The translations under genes and the position numbers were made by a program. Positions 26,804 through 34,999 of a stretch of 64,000 bases of DNA are shown here, in pieces; position 1 is the stretch's first letter, and each line of letters opens with the position of its first letter. Source of the DNA: Amycolatopsis suaedae. GTDB taxonomy: Bacteria > Actinomycetota > Actinomycetes > Mycobacteriales > Pseudonocardiaceae. Where the stretch lies: the NCBI RefSeq assembly GCF_004214935.1, contig NZ_SFCC01000013.1, positions 1 to 64,000 of the forward strand, read 5' to 3'. The notes under the pieces were generated by a model. It saw only the letters and a list, made by a program, of their open reading frames with translations. It had not been told where the DNA came from and did not search any database.

Positions 26804-27594
26804 CGGGGTTCACCTACCTTCGTCGTCACCCGGGTCGCGGCGTGCAGGCCGGTGACCTCGGCCGCGATGTCGTGGGCGTGGCGGACATGGAAGAAGTGGT
26901 CACGCTCGGCGTGCACCCGCAGCCGGGCACCGGGAATGGCGCCGGCCAGGGCCTGCGCCGAGGCCAGCGGCAGGGTGGGGTCGGCGCCGCCGACCTGGAC
27001 GCTGGTCGGCACGCCCACCCGGTCCAGCTCCAGCTCGGCGCTGGCCACGTAGGTGTCGAACACCGCGGAGAACCCCAGCGGCCCGGCCCGGTCCAGCACC
27101 AGCCGGACCATGGCGTCCACCACGTCCGGTTCGAGCCGCTCCAGCCTGCGGCCCAGGCGTGCGCGGACGCCGTCGGCCAGGTGCCGGACGAAGGTCTCCC
27201 TGGACCGTTCGAACATCCGCCAGCTCACCTGGTGCCGCGGCAGCCGGTAGAACGGGCACACCAGCATCACCGCGCGGCCGGGCCGGGGGTCGCCGGTGCA
27301 CAGCAGCTCCAGTGCCGCGTTGGCACCGAAGGAGTGCGCCACCAGCTGGTCGGGCAGCTCGCCGACGAGGTCGAGCCCGTCGGCGAGCCACTGCCAGGGA
27401 CGGCGTTCCCGCCAGCGGTAGTCGTTGCCTGCCTGCCACGGCAGCTGCAGCGCCAGCAGGCGCCAGCCCGGGTCGAGGCGGGCCGCGACCGACTCCCAGC
27501 TGGCCCAGTGCCCCTCGACGCCGTGCGCGAACACCACCAGCGGGGCGCCCGGCCTGCCCCGCGCCAGGGTCCGTAGCCGCACCTCACCGGTCAC
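26800..27594 (-). CDS. Alpha/beta-hydrolase fold thioesterase
   Basis: 264 residues. The strand-turn APLVVFAHGVEGHW forms the oxyanion region, the nucleophile elbow is AHSFGAN (Ser), and the late His lies in ERDHFFHVRHAHD. Its position between a KS-like gene and the hotdog gene, coupled at both ends, suggests a chain-release or editing thioesterase or esterase for the type II PKS. The start is GTG 27594, overlapping the KS-like stop in GTGA. Confidence 0.75.
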   Translation of the reverse strand: MTGEVRLRTLARGRPGAPLVVFAHGVEGHWASWESVAARLDPGWRLLALQLPWQAGNDYRWRERRPWQWLADGLDLVGELPDQLVAHSFGANAALELLCTGDPRPGRAVMLVCPFYRLPRHQVSWRMFERSRETFVRHLADGVRARLGRRLERLEPDVVDAMVRLVLDRAGPLGFSAVFDTYVASAELELDRVGVPTSVQVGGADPTLPLASAQALAGAIPGARLRVHAERDHFFHVRHAHDIAAEVTGLHAATRVTTKVGEPR

Positions 27595-28448
27595 CGGGTC
27601 ACCTCCACGGGCGCGGAGTGCACCGACACGGCGGGCACCCCATCCACAGTGGACCTACCGACGCCGACGACGCCGTGCCGCTCGTCCACGGCCAGGTGCG
27701 CCGCCAGTGCCAGCGCGATCACGTCGGCCGCCCCGCCGAAGTCGCCCCAGGCGGCGGCCGGGTCGAACCCGGCCAGTGGCGCCGTGCACAGCGGCCGCGG
27801 GTCGAGCTCGGCCACCGCCTGGCCGTCGGTCACCGGCACCCCCGCCCGCCAGTCGGTGAGCACGGCGCACGCCGCACCCGCGCGGACCGGGCCGCCGTGG
27901 ACTGCGACCGCGGTGGCGTCGCCGGGTTCGGCGCCCACCAGAACCACCCGGCCCGCCCGCCCGGAGCGCAGCAGCAACGCGGCCAGGCGCAGCATCGAGC
28001 GGGCGCTGCCGCCCGCGGTCACCAGCAGGTTGGGCCCGCCGAAGCCGAACCACAGGGCGACCCTGCTGGCCACGACGTTGGGTGAGACGTTGGGGGCGTC
28101 GAGCACGCTGACCGCCTTGCCGCCCTCCCGCGCGAGGGTGCGGGCCACCGACGCGACCGTGTCCAGGGCGCCCAGCGTGCTGCACGCCAGCACGGCGGTC
28201 GCCGGATCCGGCACCGGCTCGCGCCGCCGTCCCGGCTCCAGGCCCAGCGCGGAGTGCACGGCACACAGCGCGAGCCGGGTCGCCGGCTCGGTCGCCAGCA
28301 GCCCCTTGCGGCCCAGCACCGACGCCGCGCGCTCGGGCGGCGCCGCCTCGGCCGCTGCCCACCGGCCGCGTGGCCCGCCAGCGACGGCCTCGCCCAGGTC
28401 GATCCCGGGCAGGTGCACCGCCCATCCCGTCAGCACCAGCCGGTTCAC
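27591..28448 (-). CDS. Truncated ketosynthase-like protein without active-site cysteine
   Basis: 285 residues, about two thirds of a ketosynthase. The N-terminal thiolase fold is recognisable (VLTGWAVHLPGIDLGEAV; SPNVVASRVALWFGFGGPNLLV), but the elbow reads TAGGSARSML in place of TACSAS, and the C-terminal half with both catalytic histidines is missing. This is not a frameshift remnant: the frame is intact and overlaps the upstream KS and downstream hydrolase by 4 nt. Similar short KS-like proteins accompany aryl-polyene-type systems and may act as heterodimer partners. Confidence 0.75.
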   Translation of the reverse strand: MNRLVLTGWAVHLPGIDLGEAVAGGPRGRWAAAEAAPPERAASVLGRKGLLATEPATRLALCAVHSALGLEPGRRREPVPDPATAVLACSTLGALDTVASVARTLAREGGKAVSVLDAPNVSPNVVASRVALWFGFGGPNLLVTAGGSARSMLRLAALLLRSGRAGRVVLVGAEPGDATAVAVHGGPVRAGAACAVLTDWRAGVPVTDGQAVAELDPRPLCTAPLAGFDPAAAWGDFGGAADVIALALAAHLAVDERHGVVGVGRSTVDGVPAVSVHSAPVEVTR

Positions 28449-29563
28449 AGCGCCTCCACCAGGGTCACCGCGTTGACGCCGCCGAAGCCGAACGCGTTGA
28501 GCTGAACCAGCCCCAGCGGCAGCCGGGCGGGCGCGCCACGGACGAAGCGCAGGCCGGTGCCCTCGGCCAGCGGCTCGCGCAGCCCCACCACGGGCGGGAC
28601 CGCCGCGGTGGCCAGGCACTGCAGCGCGACGTCGAGGTTGACCAGCGCCGCCGCGCCCGACGTGTGGCCCAGCGCGCCCTTGACACCGGTGACCAGGGGG
28701 TCGCCGCCCGCGCCCAGCACCACCTTGCGCAGTGCCTCGCACTCGACCGGGTCGTTGAGCGCGGTGCCCGTTCCGTGTGCCACCACCAGGTCCACCTGGG
28801 ACGGATCGCGCCCGGCACGGTGGTAGGCCTCGGCCGTCGCCCGGCAGATGCCCTCGAGGTCCGGTGCGGTGACGTGGAAGGCGTCGCAGGACAGCCCGCT
28901 GGCCACCAGCCTGCCCAGCGCGGGGCCGGTCCAGGACTCGTCGGTGACGACCACCGCGGCGGCGCCGTCGCCGAGCAGCACGCCGGCGCGGTCGCGGTCG
29001 AACGGGCGGACCCGGTCGGCCCGCTCGCCGCCGACCTGGCCGATCATCGCCAGCATCGACTCGGTCATGCCGTCGGCCGCGGCGACCACCACGACGTCGG
29101 CCTCGCCGTGTTCCACCATGTCCTGGGCGAGCCCCAGCGCGTACCCGCCCGCGCTGCAGGCACCGGCGAACGTGATCACCTCGGCCGCACCGGGCAGGAC
29201 CCCGGCCACGACGCCGGTGAAGTCGAGCCTGCCCACCGGGGGCGGGCTGTGCACGACGGCCCAGGACTCGACGGCGGCCAGCTCGCGCAGCCCGGTGGCG
29301 ACCAGCACGGTCACCCGCTGCCGCGCGGTGTCCACTCCGGACTCCCGGATCACCTCGCTCAGGCAGGCCTCGAGCAGCCGGCCTGCCAGATAGGCACGGT
29401 CGCCGCCGCCCTCGGCGTGATAGCCGGTGGTGACGCCGAGCCGGTCCGGGTCGCCGTGCCGCAGCGGGCCCGCGCCGCACCGGCCGCGCAGCAGCCCGGC
29501 GAACGTCCTGTCCCCGTCGCCGAAGCAGGTGCGGACGGCACTAGCCGCGATCAGTGCCGCCAT
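28445..29563 (-). CDS. Beta-ketoacyl synthase (second condensing enzyme)
   Basis: 372 residues with a full catalytic triad: Cys136 in FAGACSAGGYAL, His263 in AHGTGTALND, His300 in KGALGHTSGA, and the closing NAFGFGGVNAVTLVEAL. It is shorter at the N-terminus than typical KSII. It overlaps the CLF-like gene by 23 nt and the truncated KS by 4 nt. It likely performs a distinct condensation such as starter loading or a late elongation; having two active KSs is a feature of polyene-type type II systems. Confidence 0.88.
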   Translation of the reverse strand: MAALIAASAVRTCFGDGDRTFAGLLRGRCGAGPLRHGDPDRLGVTTGYHAEGGGDRAYLAGRLLEACLSEVIRESGVDTARQRVTVLVATGLRELAAVESWAVVHSPPPVGRLDFTGVVAGVLPGAAEVITFAGACSAGGYALGLAQDMVEHGEADVVVVAAADGMTESMLAMIGQVGGERADRVRPFDRDRAGVLLGDGAAAVVVTDESWTGPALGRLVASGLSCDAFHVTAPDLEGICRATAEAYHRAGRDPSQVDLVVAHGTGTALNDPVECEALRKVVLGAGGDPLVTGVKGALGHTSGAAALVNLDVALQCLATAAVPPVVGLREPLAEGTGLRFVRGAPARLPLGLVQLNAFGFGGVNAVTLVEAL

Positions 29564-30635
29564 CGGCGTACCTCCTCACCACGGCGGCGCCCACGGCGCC
29601 GTCGGCGCCACGCGCGGTCACCAGCCCCACGCCCGGCTCGTCGCCGGTCAGCAGCGCGGCCAGTGCGACGGCACCCGACGCGGCACCGCAGTCACCGAAC
29701 AACTCGGTCGCCAGCAGCCGCCGCGGCGCGCGCCCGCCCGTGCCCAGCGCCCGCAGCACGGCGCCGTACTCGGTCCGGTCCGCGCTGTCGCGCTCGCCGG
29801 TGACCACCGTGGTCACCGTCGCCGGGTCGACGGCCGCGCGCCGCAGCGCCCGCTCGGCGCAGGCGGCCAGTGCCCGGTCCATCCCGGCGGCGCCGGGGCT
29901 GTATCCGGTGGCGACGGCCGCCACCTCGGCCCGCGCCCGCCGGCCCGCCCAGCCGCCGGTGCCGGGCCTGGTCAGCACGAACATCCCGGCGGCCTCCCCG
30001 GCGACGGTGCCGCCGCCGAGGTGGGCCGCCCACGCCCGGTGCGCGGTGAACTCCTCCGCGGCACCGGCCACGACGGCGTCGGCGTAGCCCCGGTCCAGCA
30101 CGTTGCCGGCGTAGCGCAGGACGTTGAGCATCGCCAGCGGCCCGCCCGCGATCGTCGCGTTGACCCCGCGCAGCCCGAACCGGATCGCCATCTGGCCGGC
30201 GGCGCAGTTCATCACGGTGTTGGGAAACAGCATGGGGTTGACCAGGTACGGCTTGTCCTGGGTCAGGGTCTCCGCGCTGTAGTCGCTGGTGGAGCGGAAG
30301 CTGCCGAGCGTGGTGCCGAGCACCACGCCGATCCGGCGCCGGGTGCCGTCGTCGACGGTGGTGCCCGCCTCGCGCAACGCCTCTTGACAGCACACCACGG
30401 CCAGTCCGGTGACCCGGTCGTACGTGCTGGTTCCCTTGCGCCCCAGGTGTTCGCGGGCACTGAAGTCGACCAGCGCGTGTGCGGCGGGCACGGGCAGCGG
30501 GCCGGGACCGAGGTCGGTGACGTCGGCGGGCCCTGCGGCGCCGGTTCCGGCCAGGGCCAGGTGCTTGCCCACCGCGTCGACGCCGACTCCCGCCGACGTC
30601 ACCGCGCTCCAGCCGGTGACCAGCAGAGGGCTCAT
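29541..30635 (-). CDS. Chain-length-factor-like ketosynthase homologue
   Basis: 364 residues, complete KS fold length but catalytically dead as a condensing enzyme: the nucleophile position reads NATIAGGPLAML (Gly at about 165), and the second His region is TELFGDCGAASG with Asp for His. NPMLFPNTVMNCAAG is the conserved dimer-interface segment. By analogy with KS-CLF pairs it should form a heterodimer with the KS encoded immediately upstream (4-nt ATGA overlap) and control chain length. Confidence 0.85.
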   Translation of the reverse strand: MSPLLVTGWSAVTSAGVGVDAVGKHLALAGTGAAGPADVTDLGPGPLPVPAAHALVDFSAREHLGRKGTSTYDRVTGLAVVCCQEALREAGTTVDDGTRRRIGVVLGTTLGSFRSTSDYSAETLTQDKPYLVNPMLFPNTVMNCAAGQMAIRFGLRGVNATIAGGPLAMLNVLRYAGNVLDRGYADAVVAGAAEEFTAHRAWAAHLGGGTVAGEAAGMFVLTRPGTGGWAGRRARAEVAAVATGYSPGAAGMDRALAACAERALRRAAVDPATVTTVVTGERDSADRTEYGAVLRALGTGGRAPRRLLATELFGDCGAASGAVALAALLTGDEPGVGLVTARGADGAVGAAVVRRYADGGTDRG

Positions 30636-31837
30636 CGGGGTGCTCCCAACATGACGATGGCGTTGTTGCCGCCGAAGGCGAACCCGTCGTTCTGCGCCAC
30701 GCGCACCCGCGCGGGGCGCGCCCTGCCCGGTACCGGGTCGATGCCGGGCAGCTCCGGGTCCGGGGTCGACCAGGTGACGGTCGGCGGCAGGAACCCGCGG
30801 TCGATGGCCAGCACGGACGCGATCGCGCCGAACCCGCAGGCGGCTCCCATCGTGTGGCCGAGCATCGACTTGATGGAGCTGATCGGCGGTGGCGCGCTGC
30901 CGAACACCTCCAGGACGGCACGGCTTTCCACCAGGTCGTTGAGCCGGGTTCCGGTGCCGTGGGCGCAGATGTAGTCCACGTCGGCGGGGGTGACGCCGGC
31001 GTTGCGGTGTGCCAGCCGCATGCATTCGGCGACGCTGGCCGCGTCGGGCGTCACCGGGTGGCTGGCGTCGCAGTTGAGCCCGTAGCCCAGCAGCTCGGCG
31101 TAGACGTGGGCGCCGCGCCTACGCGCGTGATCCAGTGTCTCCAGCGCCAGCACGGCGCCGCCCTCACCGGTGAGGATGCCCGCGCGGTCCCGGTCGAACG
31201 GGGTGCAGGCCTCCTTGGCCAGCGCCCCGAGCCGGTAGAACCCGGCGTGTGCCCAGCGGCAGACCGAGTCGGCACCGCCGGCGAACACCACGTCGGCCTC
31301 GCCGGACAGCAGCAGGTCGTAGGCGTAGCCGATGGCGTAGTTGCTCGCCGAGCAGGCCGTCGCGATGGTGAGCGACTCCCCATACAGGCCCAGCTCGGTG
31401 CTCACCGCGTGGGCCAGCCTGCCCGCGGGCAGCTGGCCGAGCAGCCCGGGATCCTGTGCGGCGAAGCCGTCCTCGACGATCTGCGCGGTCAGCGCCTCGG
31501 CGACCTGGGACTCCCCGCTGGTGGTTCCCATGATGGCGTGCGCCCGGCCCGCGGCCACGCTGCCGGGGTCGAGCCGGGCGTCGGCGGCGGCCAGCCGGGC
31601 CGCGCTCGCCGCGAACAGGCTGGACCGGCCCCACCGCGCGGGATCCACCGTGCGCAGGTGGCCGGCGGGGTCGAACCCGACGACCTCGCCCCCGTTGCGG
31701 TGGGGGAACCCGGAGGCGTCGAACCCGCTGATCGCGGAGATGCCGGAACGCCCCGTGCGCAGGGCGGTGGCGAACTCCTCGACACCGGTTCCGACGCTGG
31801 ACACCGGGCCCAGCCCGGTCACGACGACGCGGACCAC
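30632..31837 (-). CDS. Beta-ketoacyl-ACP synthase II-type (KS alpha)
   Basis: 401 residues, start ATG 31837. The N-terminus VVVTGLGPVSSVGTG is typical FabF-like; the triad is Cys162 (IATACSASNYAI), His293 (CAHGTGTRLND) and His328 (KSMLGHTMGA with Lys323). It ends with DGFAFGGNNAIVML. It would extend an ACP-bound chain with malonyl-ACP as partner of the CLF-like protein. It follows the ACP gene by 3 nt. Confidence 0.92.
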   Translation of the reverse strand: MVRVVVTGLGPVSSVGTGVEEFATALRTGRSGISAISGFDASGFPHRNGGEVVGFDPAGHLRTVDPARWGRSSLFAASAARLAAADARLDPGSVAAGRAHAIMGTTSGESQVAEALTAQIVEDGFAAQDPGLLGQLPAGRLAHAVSTELGLYGESLTIATACSASNYAIGYAYDLLLSGEADVVFAGGADSVCRWAHAGFYRLGALAKEACTPFDRDRAGILTGEGGAVLALETLDHARRRGAHVYAELLGYGLNCDASHPVTPDAASVAECMRLAHRNAGVTPADVDYICAHGTGTRLNDLVESRAVLEVFGSAPPPISSIKSMLGHTMGAACGFGAIASVLAIDRGFLPPTVTWSTPDPELPGIDPVPGRARPARVRVAQNDGFAFGGNNAIVMLGAPR

Positions 31838-31840
31838 GGC

Positions 31841-32098
31841 TCAGCCGTTCCGCGGCGCGTGCCGGATCAGGGCGTCGTTGACCGCCCGCAGGTTGCGCAG
31901 CTCGGGAAGCTCCGCCTGCGGGATCTCCACCTTGTACCGCTTGTCGATGCGGGCGAGGATCTCGATGGCACGCAGCGAGTCGGCCTCGTAGTCGTCGATG
32001 AAGTCGCCGGTGTCGGTCAGCTCCTCCGGCTCGACCTCGAGTACCTCCGCGACGAGTTCGCGAAGCTCCTCCAGCTGCCGGCTTGCGGTGTTGGTCAT
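31841..32098 (-). CDS. Acyl carrier protein
   Basis: 85 residues, acidic, four-helix ACP. The phosphopantetheine serine is Ser41 in DDYEADSLRAIEIL. Three ATGs stand in tandem at 32104-32096 immediately after a GGGAGG sequence; the third (32098) is used because it gives a 6-nt spacing, and all three are compatible with coupling to the dehydratase stop. It carries the growing chain for the two KSs, FabG and the dehydratases around it. Confidence 0.9.
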   Translation of the reverse strand: MTNTASRQLEELRELVAEVLEVEPEELTDTGDFIDDYEADSLRAIEILARIDKRYKVEIPQAELPELRNLRAVNDALIRHAPRNG

Positions 32099-32100
32099 CA

Positions 32101-32583
32101 TCATCCTCCCTGGGTGTTGCCGTCCATCGGTCTGACTGGGCGCCGGGTGGCGATCAGGGTGTCGACGCTGGCGATCCGCCGGTCGCCGACCCAGGTCTGC
32201 CCGGAGGCGATCGCCGTGTCGGCGATCACCGACTCGAGCACGACCTCGTGCCGCAGCACGTCGCCCGGCCGGGCCACGCCGTCGAATCGGAACCCGCGGG
32301 CTCCGACGAACATCAGCGTCGCGCCGTCGTCCGCGGCGGGTGCGTTGCCGCCGAACCACAACAGGGCCGCGCTCTGGCCCATCGACTCGACCAGCAGTGA
32401 GGCCGGGTAGTCGTACTGGTGTGCCTCGGCACCCTCGGGCAGGGCGGCGTAACACGGCTCGGTTCCGGTGACGGCCTTGATCGTGGTGATCGACCGGCCC
32501 GGCTCCAGCCCGAGCACCCTGTCCACGAGCAGCAGCGGGTAACGCTGCGGCAGGATCGTCCTGATCGTGGCGTGGTCAGGCAT
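32101..32583 (-). CDS. FabZ-like hotdog dehydratase 1 (variant active site)
   Basis: 160 residues. The hotdog start IRTILPQRYPLLLVDRVLGL is FabZ-like, but the active-site helix reads EAHQYDYPASLLVESMGQS: the His and the downstream Glu are retained while the usual HFPGxPxxPG is lost. It probably dehydrates 3-hydroxyacyl-ACP with altered specificity, or forms a heterodimer with the next dehydratase. It overlaps dehydratase 2 by 8 nt and is coupled to the ACP. Confidence 0.82.
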   Translation of the reverse strand: MPDHATIRTILPQRYPLLLVDRVLGLEPGRSITTIKAVTGTEPCYAALPEGAEAHQYDYPASLLVESMGQSAALLWFGGNAPAADDGATLMFVGARGFRFDGVARPGDVLRHEVVLESVIADTAIASGQTWVGDRRIASVDTLIATRRPVRPMDGNTQGG

Positions 32584-32995
32584 CGGCGGCTCCGTCGGCG
32601 GCGGGGCGGAAGTCCGCGGTGATCCGCGCGGACACGGTGCCGTCGGCGCGGGTGCCGTTCGCCTTGACCGCCCAGCCACCGTCCGGCCGGGGGTGCGCGG
32701 TCGCGGTGAGGGTCAGCTCGTCGCCGTCGAGCAGCGGGGCCAGGAAGCGCACCGAGCGCAGCTCGGCCAGTTCCGGCCGGGGCCTGCCGTGTTCCGCGGC
32801 CGCGGCGGCCAGCGCCTGGCAGAGGGTCTCCACGACGAACACGCCCGGGTACACCGGCAGGCCGGGAAAGTGCCCGCGCAGGTCCTCGCCCCGGATGCCG
32901 ACCGACGCGGTCACCGTCAGCACCCCGCCGTCCAGCGACGCGTTCGCGGTGTCCACAGCGGACAGTGGCGCCGCGGTGGCCGGTGCGGGGCTCAC
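32576..32995 (-). CDS. FabZ-like hotdog dehydratase 2 (canonical motif)
   Basis: 139 residues starting GTG 32995 within the fabG stop (GTGA). It carries the canonical motif GHFPGLPVYPGVFVVETLCQ with catalytic His and Glu, then ELRSVRFLAPLLDGDELTL. It should convert 3-hydroxyacyl-ACP to trans-2-enoyl-ACP. As no enoyl reductase is encoded in this cluster, double bonds would remain, giving a polyene chain. Confidence 0.85.
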   Translation of the reverse strand: MSPAPATAAPLSAVDTANASLDGGVLTVTASVGIRGEDLRGHFPGLPVYPGVFVVETLCQALAAAAAEHGRPRPELAELRSVRFLAPLLDGDELTLTATAHPRPDGGWAVKANGTRADGTVSARITADFRPAADGAADA

Positions 32996-33732
32996 AGCGT
33001 GATCCCCCCGTCGATCTGGAAGACCTGCCCGGTGATGTAGGAGGCCCGCTCCGACAGCAGGAACGCGACCAGCTCGGCGACGTCGCCGGGGGTGCCGAAC
33101 CGGCCGGCCGGGATCTGTCCCAGCGCCTGCTCGCGCAGCTTGCCGTCCAGTGCCCCGGTCATGTCGGTCTCGATGAACCCCGGCGCGACCACGTTGACCC
33201 GCACGCCGTGCCGCGCGACCTCCTTGGCCAGCGACTTGCTGAACCCGATGATCCCGGCCTTGCTGGCCGAGTAGGCGGTCTGCCCGACGTTGCCGTACAC
33301 CCCCGCCACCGAGGACAGGTTCACCACCGCGCCGCGGCGGTTCTTCAGGAACCGGAACACCAGGTTGCGGCACAGGTTGCGGGTTCCGGTGAGGTTGGTC
33401 GCCAGCACCGCGTCCCAGTCGGCGTCCGAGGACAGCACCAGCGGGCTGTCCCGGGTGATCCCCGCGTTGTTGACCAGCATGTCGATCGGCCCGAGGCGGT
33501 CCTGCGCCGCGGCGACGAAGGCGTCGACGGCGCCGGGGTCGGCCACGTCGCACTCGGCGAAGTAGGCGGGCACCCCGAGCGCGAGGACCTCCTTCTCGGT
33601 CAGCCGCGCGTCCTCACTGGCCCGGGAGAAGCAGCCGGCCACCGCGTGGCCGTCGGCGGCCAGCCGCAACGCGACCGCGCGGCCGATTCCCCGCGAGGCA
33701 CCGGTGACCAGTACCCGTCCGCTGTCCGCCAC
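32992..33732 (-). CDS. 3-oxoacyl-ACP reductase, FabG-like
   Basis: 246-residue SDR. The NADPH loop is VTGASRGIG (9-17), MLVNNAGIT stabilises the beta4 strand, and the catalytic Ser140/141, Tyr154 and Lys158 lie in NLSSVAGVYGNVGQTAYSASK pieces; the end SYITGQVFQIDGGITL is typical of FabG. It reduces the 3-ketoacyl-ACP made by the KS-CLF pair. It is first after a 46-nt gap containing a palindrome, so an internal promoter may lie here. Start GTG 33732. Confidence 0.9.
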   Translation of the reverse strand: MADSGRVLVTGASRGIGRAVALRLAADGHAVAGCFSRASEDARLTEKEVLALGVPAYFAECDVADPGAVDAFVAAAQDRLGPIDMLVNNAGITRDSPLVLSSDADWDAVLATNLTGTRNLCRNLVFRFLKNRRGAVVNLSSVAGVYGNVGQTAYSASKAGIIGFSKSLAKEVARHGVRVNVVAPGFIETDMTGALDGKLREQALGQIPAGRFGTPGDVAELVAFLLSERASYITGQVFQIDGGITL

Positions 33733-33742
33733 GATGCCTCCA

Positions 33743-33762
33743 TTTGTTGGTACACAACGAAA
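33743..33762. promoter_or_regulatory. Imperfect AT-rich palindrome upstream of fabG, candidate operator
   Basis: TTTGTTGGTACACAACGAAA: arms TTTGTTG and CAACGAAA with a one-base bulge around GTACA. It sits 11 nt before the fabG start codon, in a short AT-rich island, the only gap above 20 nt inside the 14.4-kb operon. The shape is compatible with a TetR- or GntR-type regulator site. No regulator gene is adjacent. Confidence 0.4.
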
Positions 33763-33778
33763 TACCGCTCGGCTCAGT

Positions 33779-34999
33779 CTAGGAAGCGCGGCGCCGCCCG
33801 CTCTTCTCGTGCTTTGCCGCCTGTTCGTCCAGCTCGGCGAACACCGCGCCGGTGTCCGCTCCGGCGACGGGGGCCCCGTGCCGGATCCGGGTCGGGGTAC
33901 GGGAGAACTTGACCGGCGGGCCGACCAGCGGCGCGCTGGTGCCGTTGGCCAGCACCGTGTCCTGCAGCATGGCGCGCTCGGCGACGTGCGGTTCGGCCAC
34001 GGCGGCGGCCAGTGACCGCACCGGCGCGGCGACCAGCCCGGCCGCGGTCAGGTCCGCCACGGCGGCGGCCACCGTGCGCCCGGCACACCACCGGCCGACG
34101 ATCTCGTCGACCGCCGCGCGGTTGGCCAGTCGCTGGGCGCCGGTGGCGAACCCGTCCGCGCGGGCCAGCTCGGGCCTGCCGACGAGTCCGGCGAGCACCC
34201 GCCAGTGACGGTTGAGCGCGACGGTCAGGTAGAGGTGGCCGTCGGAGCAGGTGTACACGGTGGACGGAACGACGAAGTCGGTGTCGTTGCCGTGCCGCCG
34301 CGGTGGCGCGCCGGTGGCGGCGAGCGTGGGCAGGCCGCTGCTGGCGGCGAGCAGGCAGTCCATCATGGACACGTCGACGTGCTGTCCCTCGCCGGTGCGC
34401 CGCCGGTGGGTCAGCGCGGCCAGCGCCCCGATCGCCGCGTGCAGGCCGGCGAACTCGTCGGCGAGGAACGTCGGGGCCCGCACCGGCGGCCCGTCCGGCA
34501 TGCCGTTGAGCGACATCCAGCCCGCGGCCGCCTGGACGGCCGGGTCGTAGGCGGGCAGGTGCGCGTCCGGCCCGTACTGGCCCCAGCCCGACACCGAGAC
34601 GTACACCAGGTCCGGCCGCACGGCCCGGCACTGCCGGTAGCCGGCGCCCCAGCGGTCCAGCGTGCCCGGCTTGTAGTTCTCCACCACGATGTCGGCGCTG
34701 GCCACCAGGCGCAGAAACCGCGCCACATCCGTCTCCACCCGCAGGTCCAGCCCGACGCTGCGCTTGTTGCGGTGCACCGTCTGGCGGAACCAGGACAGCC
34801 CGGTGCCGGGGATGTCCGGCGGCACCTCGCCCTCGGCGCCGCCGGGCAGTTCGACGCGGACGACGTCGGCCCCGAGGTCGGCGAGCACGCAGGAGGCCAG
34901 CGGCCCGGACCAGACCCGGGTGACGTCGAGGACCCGCACCCCCTCCAGCGGGCCGGCCGAGCCGGGGTCGGCGTCGCGGTAGAACTCCTCGCGCCGCAT
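33779..34999 (-). CDS. CaiB/BaiF family CoA-transferase (class III)
   Basis: 406 residues. The CoA-binding start EGVRVLDVTRVWSGPLASC, LGADVVRVELPGG, HRNKRSVGLDLR and the catalytic Asp region VVENYKPGTLDRWGAGY identify a class III CoA-transferase. It would move CoA between carboxylic acids, activating a substrate such as a fatty acid, aryl acid or dicarboxylate for the downstream thiolase or PKS. It overlaps the thiolase stop by 1 nt. Confidence 0.9.
   Translation of the reverse strand: MRREEFYRDADPGSAGPLEGVRVLDVTRVWSGPLASCVLADLGADVVRVELPGGAEGEVPPDIPGTGLSWFRQTVHRNKRSVGLDLRVETDVARFLRLVASADIVVENYKPGTLDRWGAGYRQCRAVRPDLVYVSVSGWGQYGPDAHLPAYDPAVQAAAGWMSLNGMPDGPPVRAPTFLADEFAGLHAAIGALAALTHRRRTGEGQHVDVSMMDCLLAASSGLPTLAATGAPPRRHGNDTDFVVPSTVYTCSDGHLYLTVALNRHWRVLAGLVGRPELARADGFATGAQRLANRAAVDEIVGRWCAGRTVAAAVADLTAAGLVAAPVRSLAAAVAEPHVAERAMLQDTVLANGTSAPLVGPPVKFSRTPTRIRHGAPVAGADTGAVFAELDEQAAKHEKSGRRRAS

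Noticed and set aside
27591..28448. Short KS-like gene as a frameshifted pseudogene
   Set aside because: The frame is open to both coupled neighbours and the missing C-terminal half is not found in another frame.
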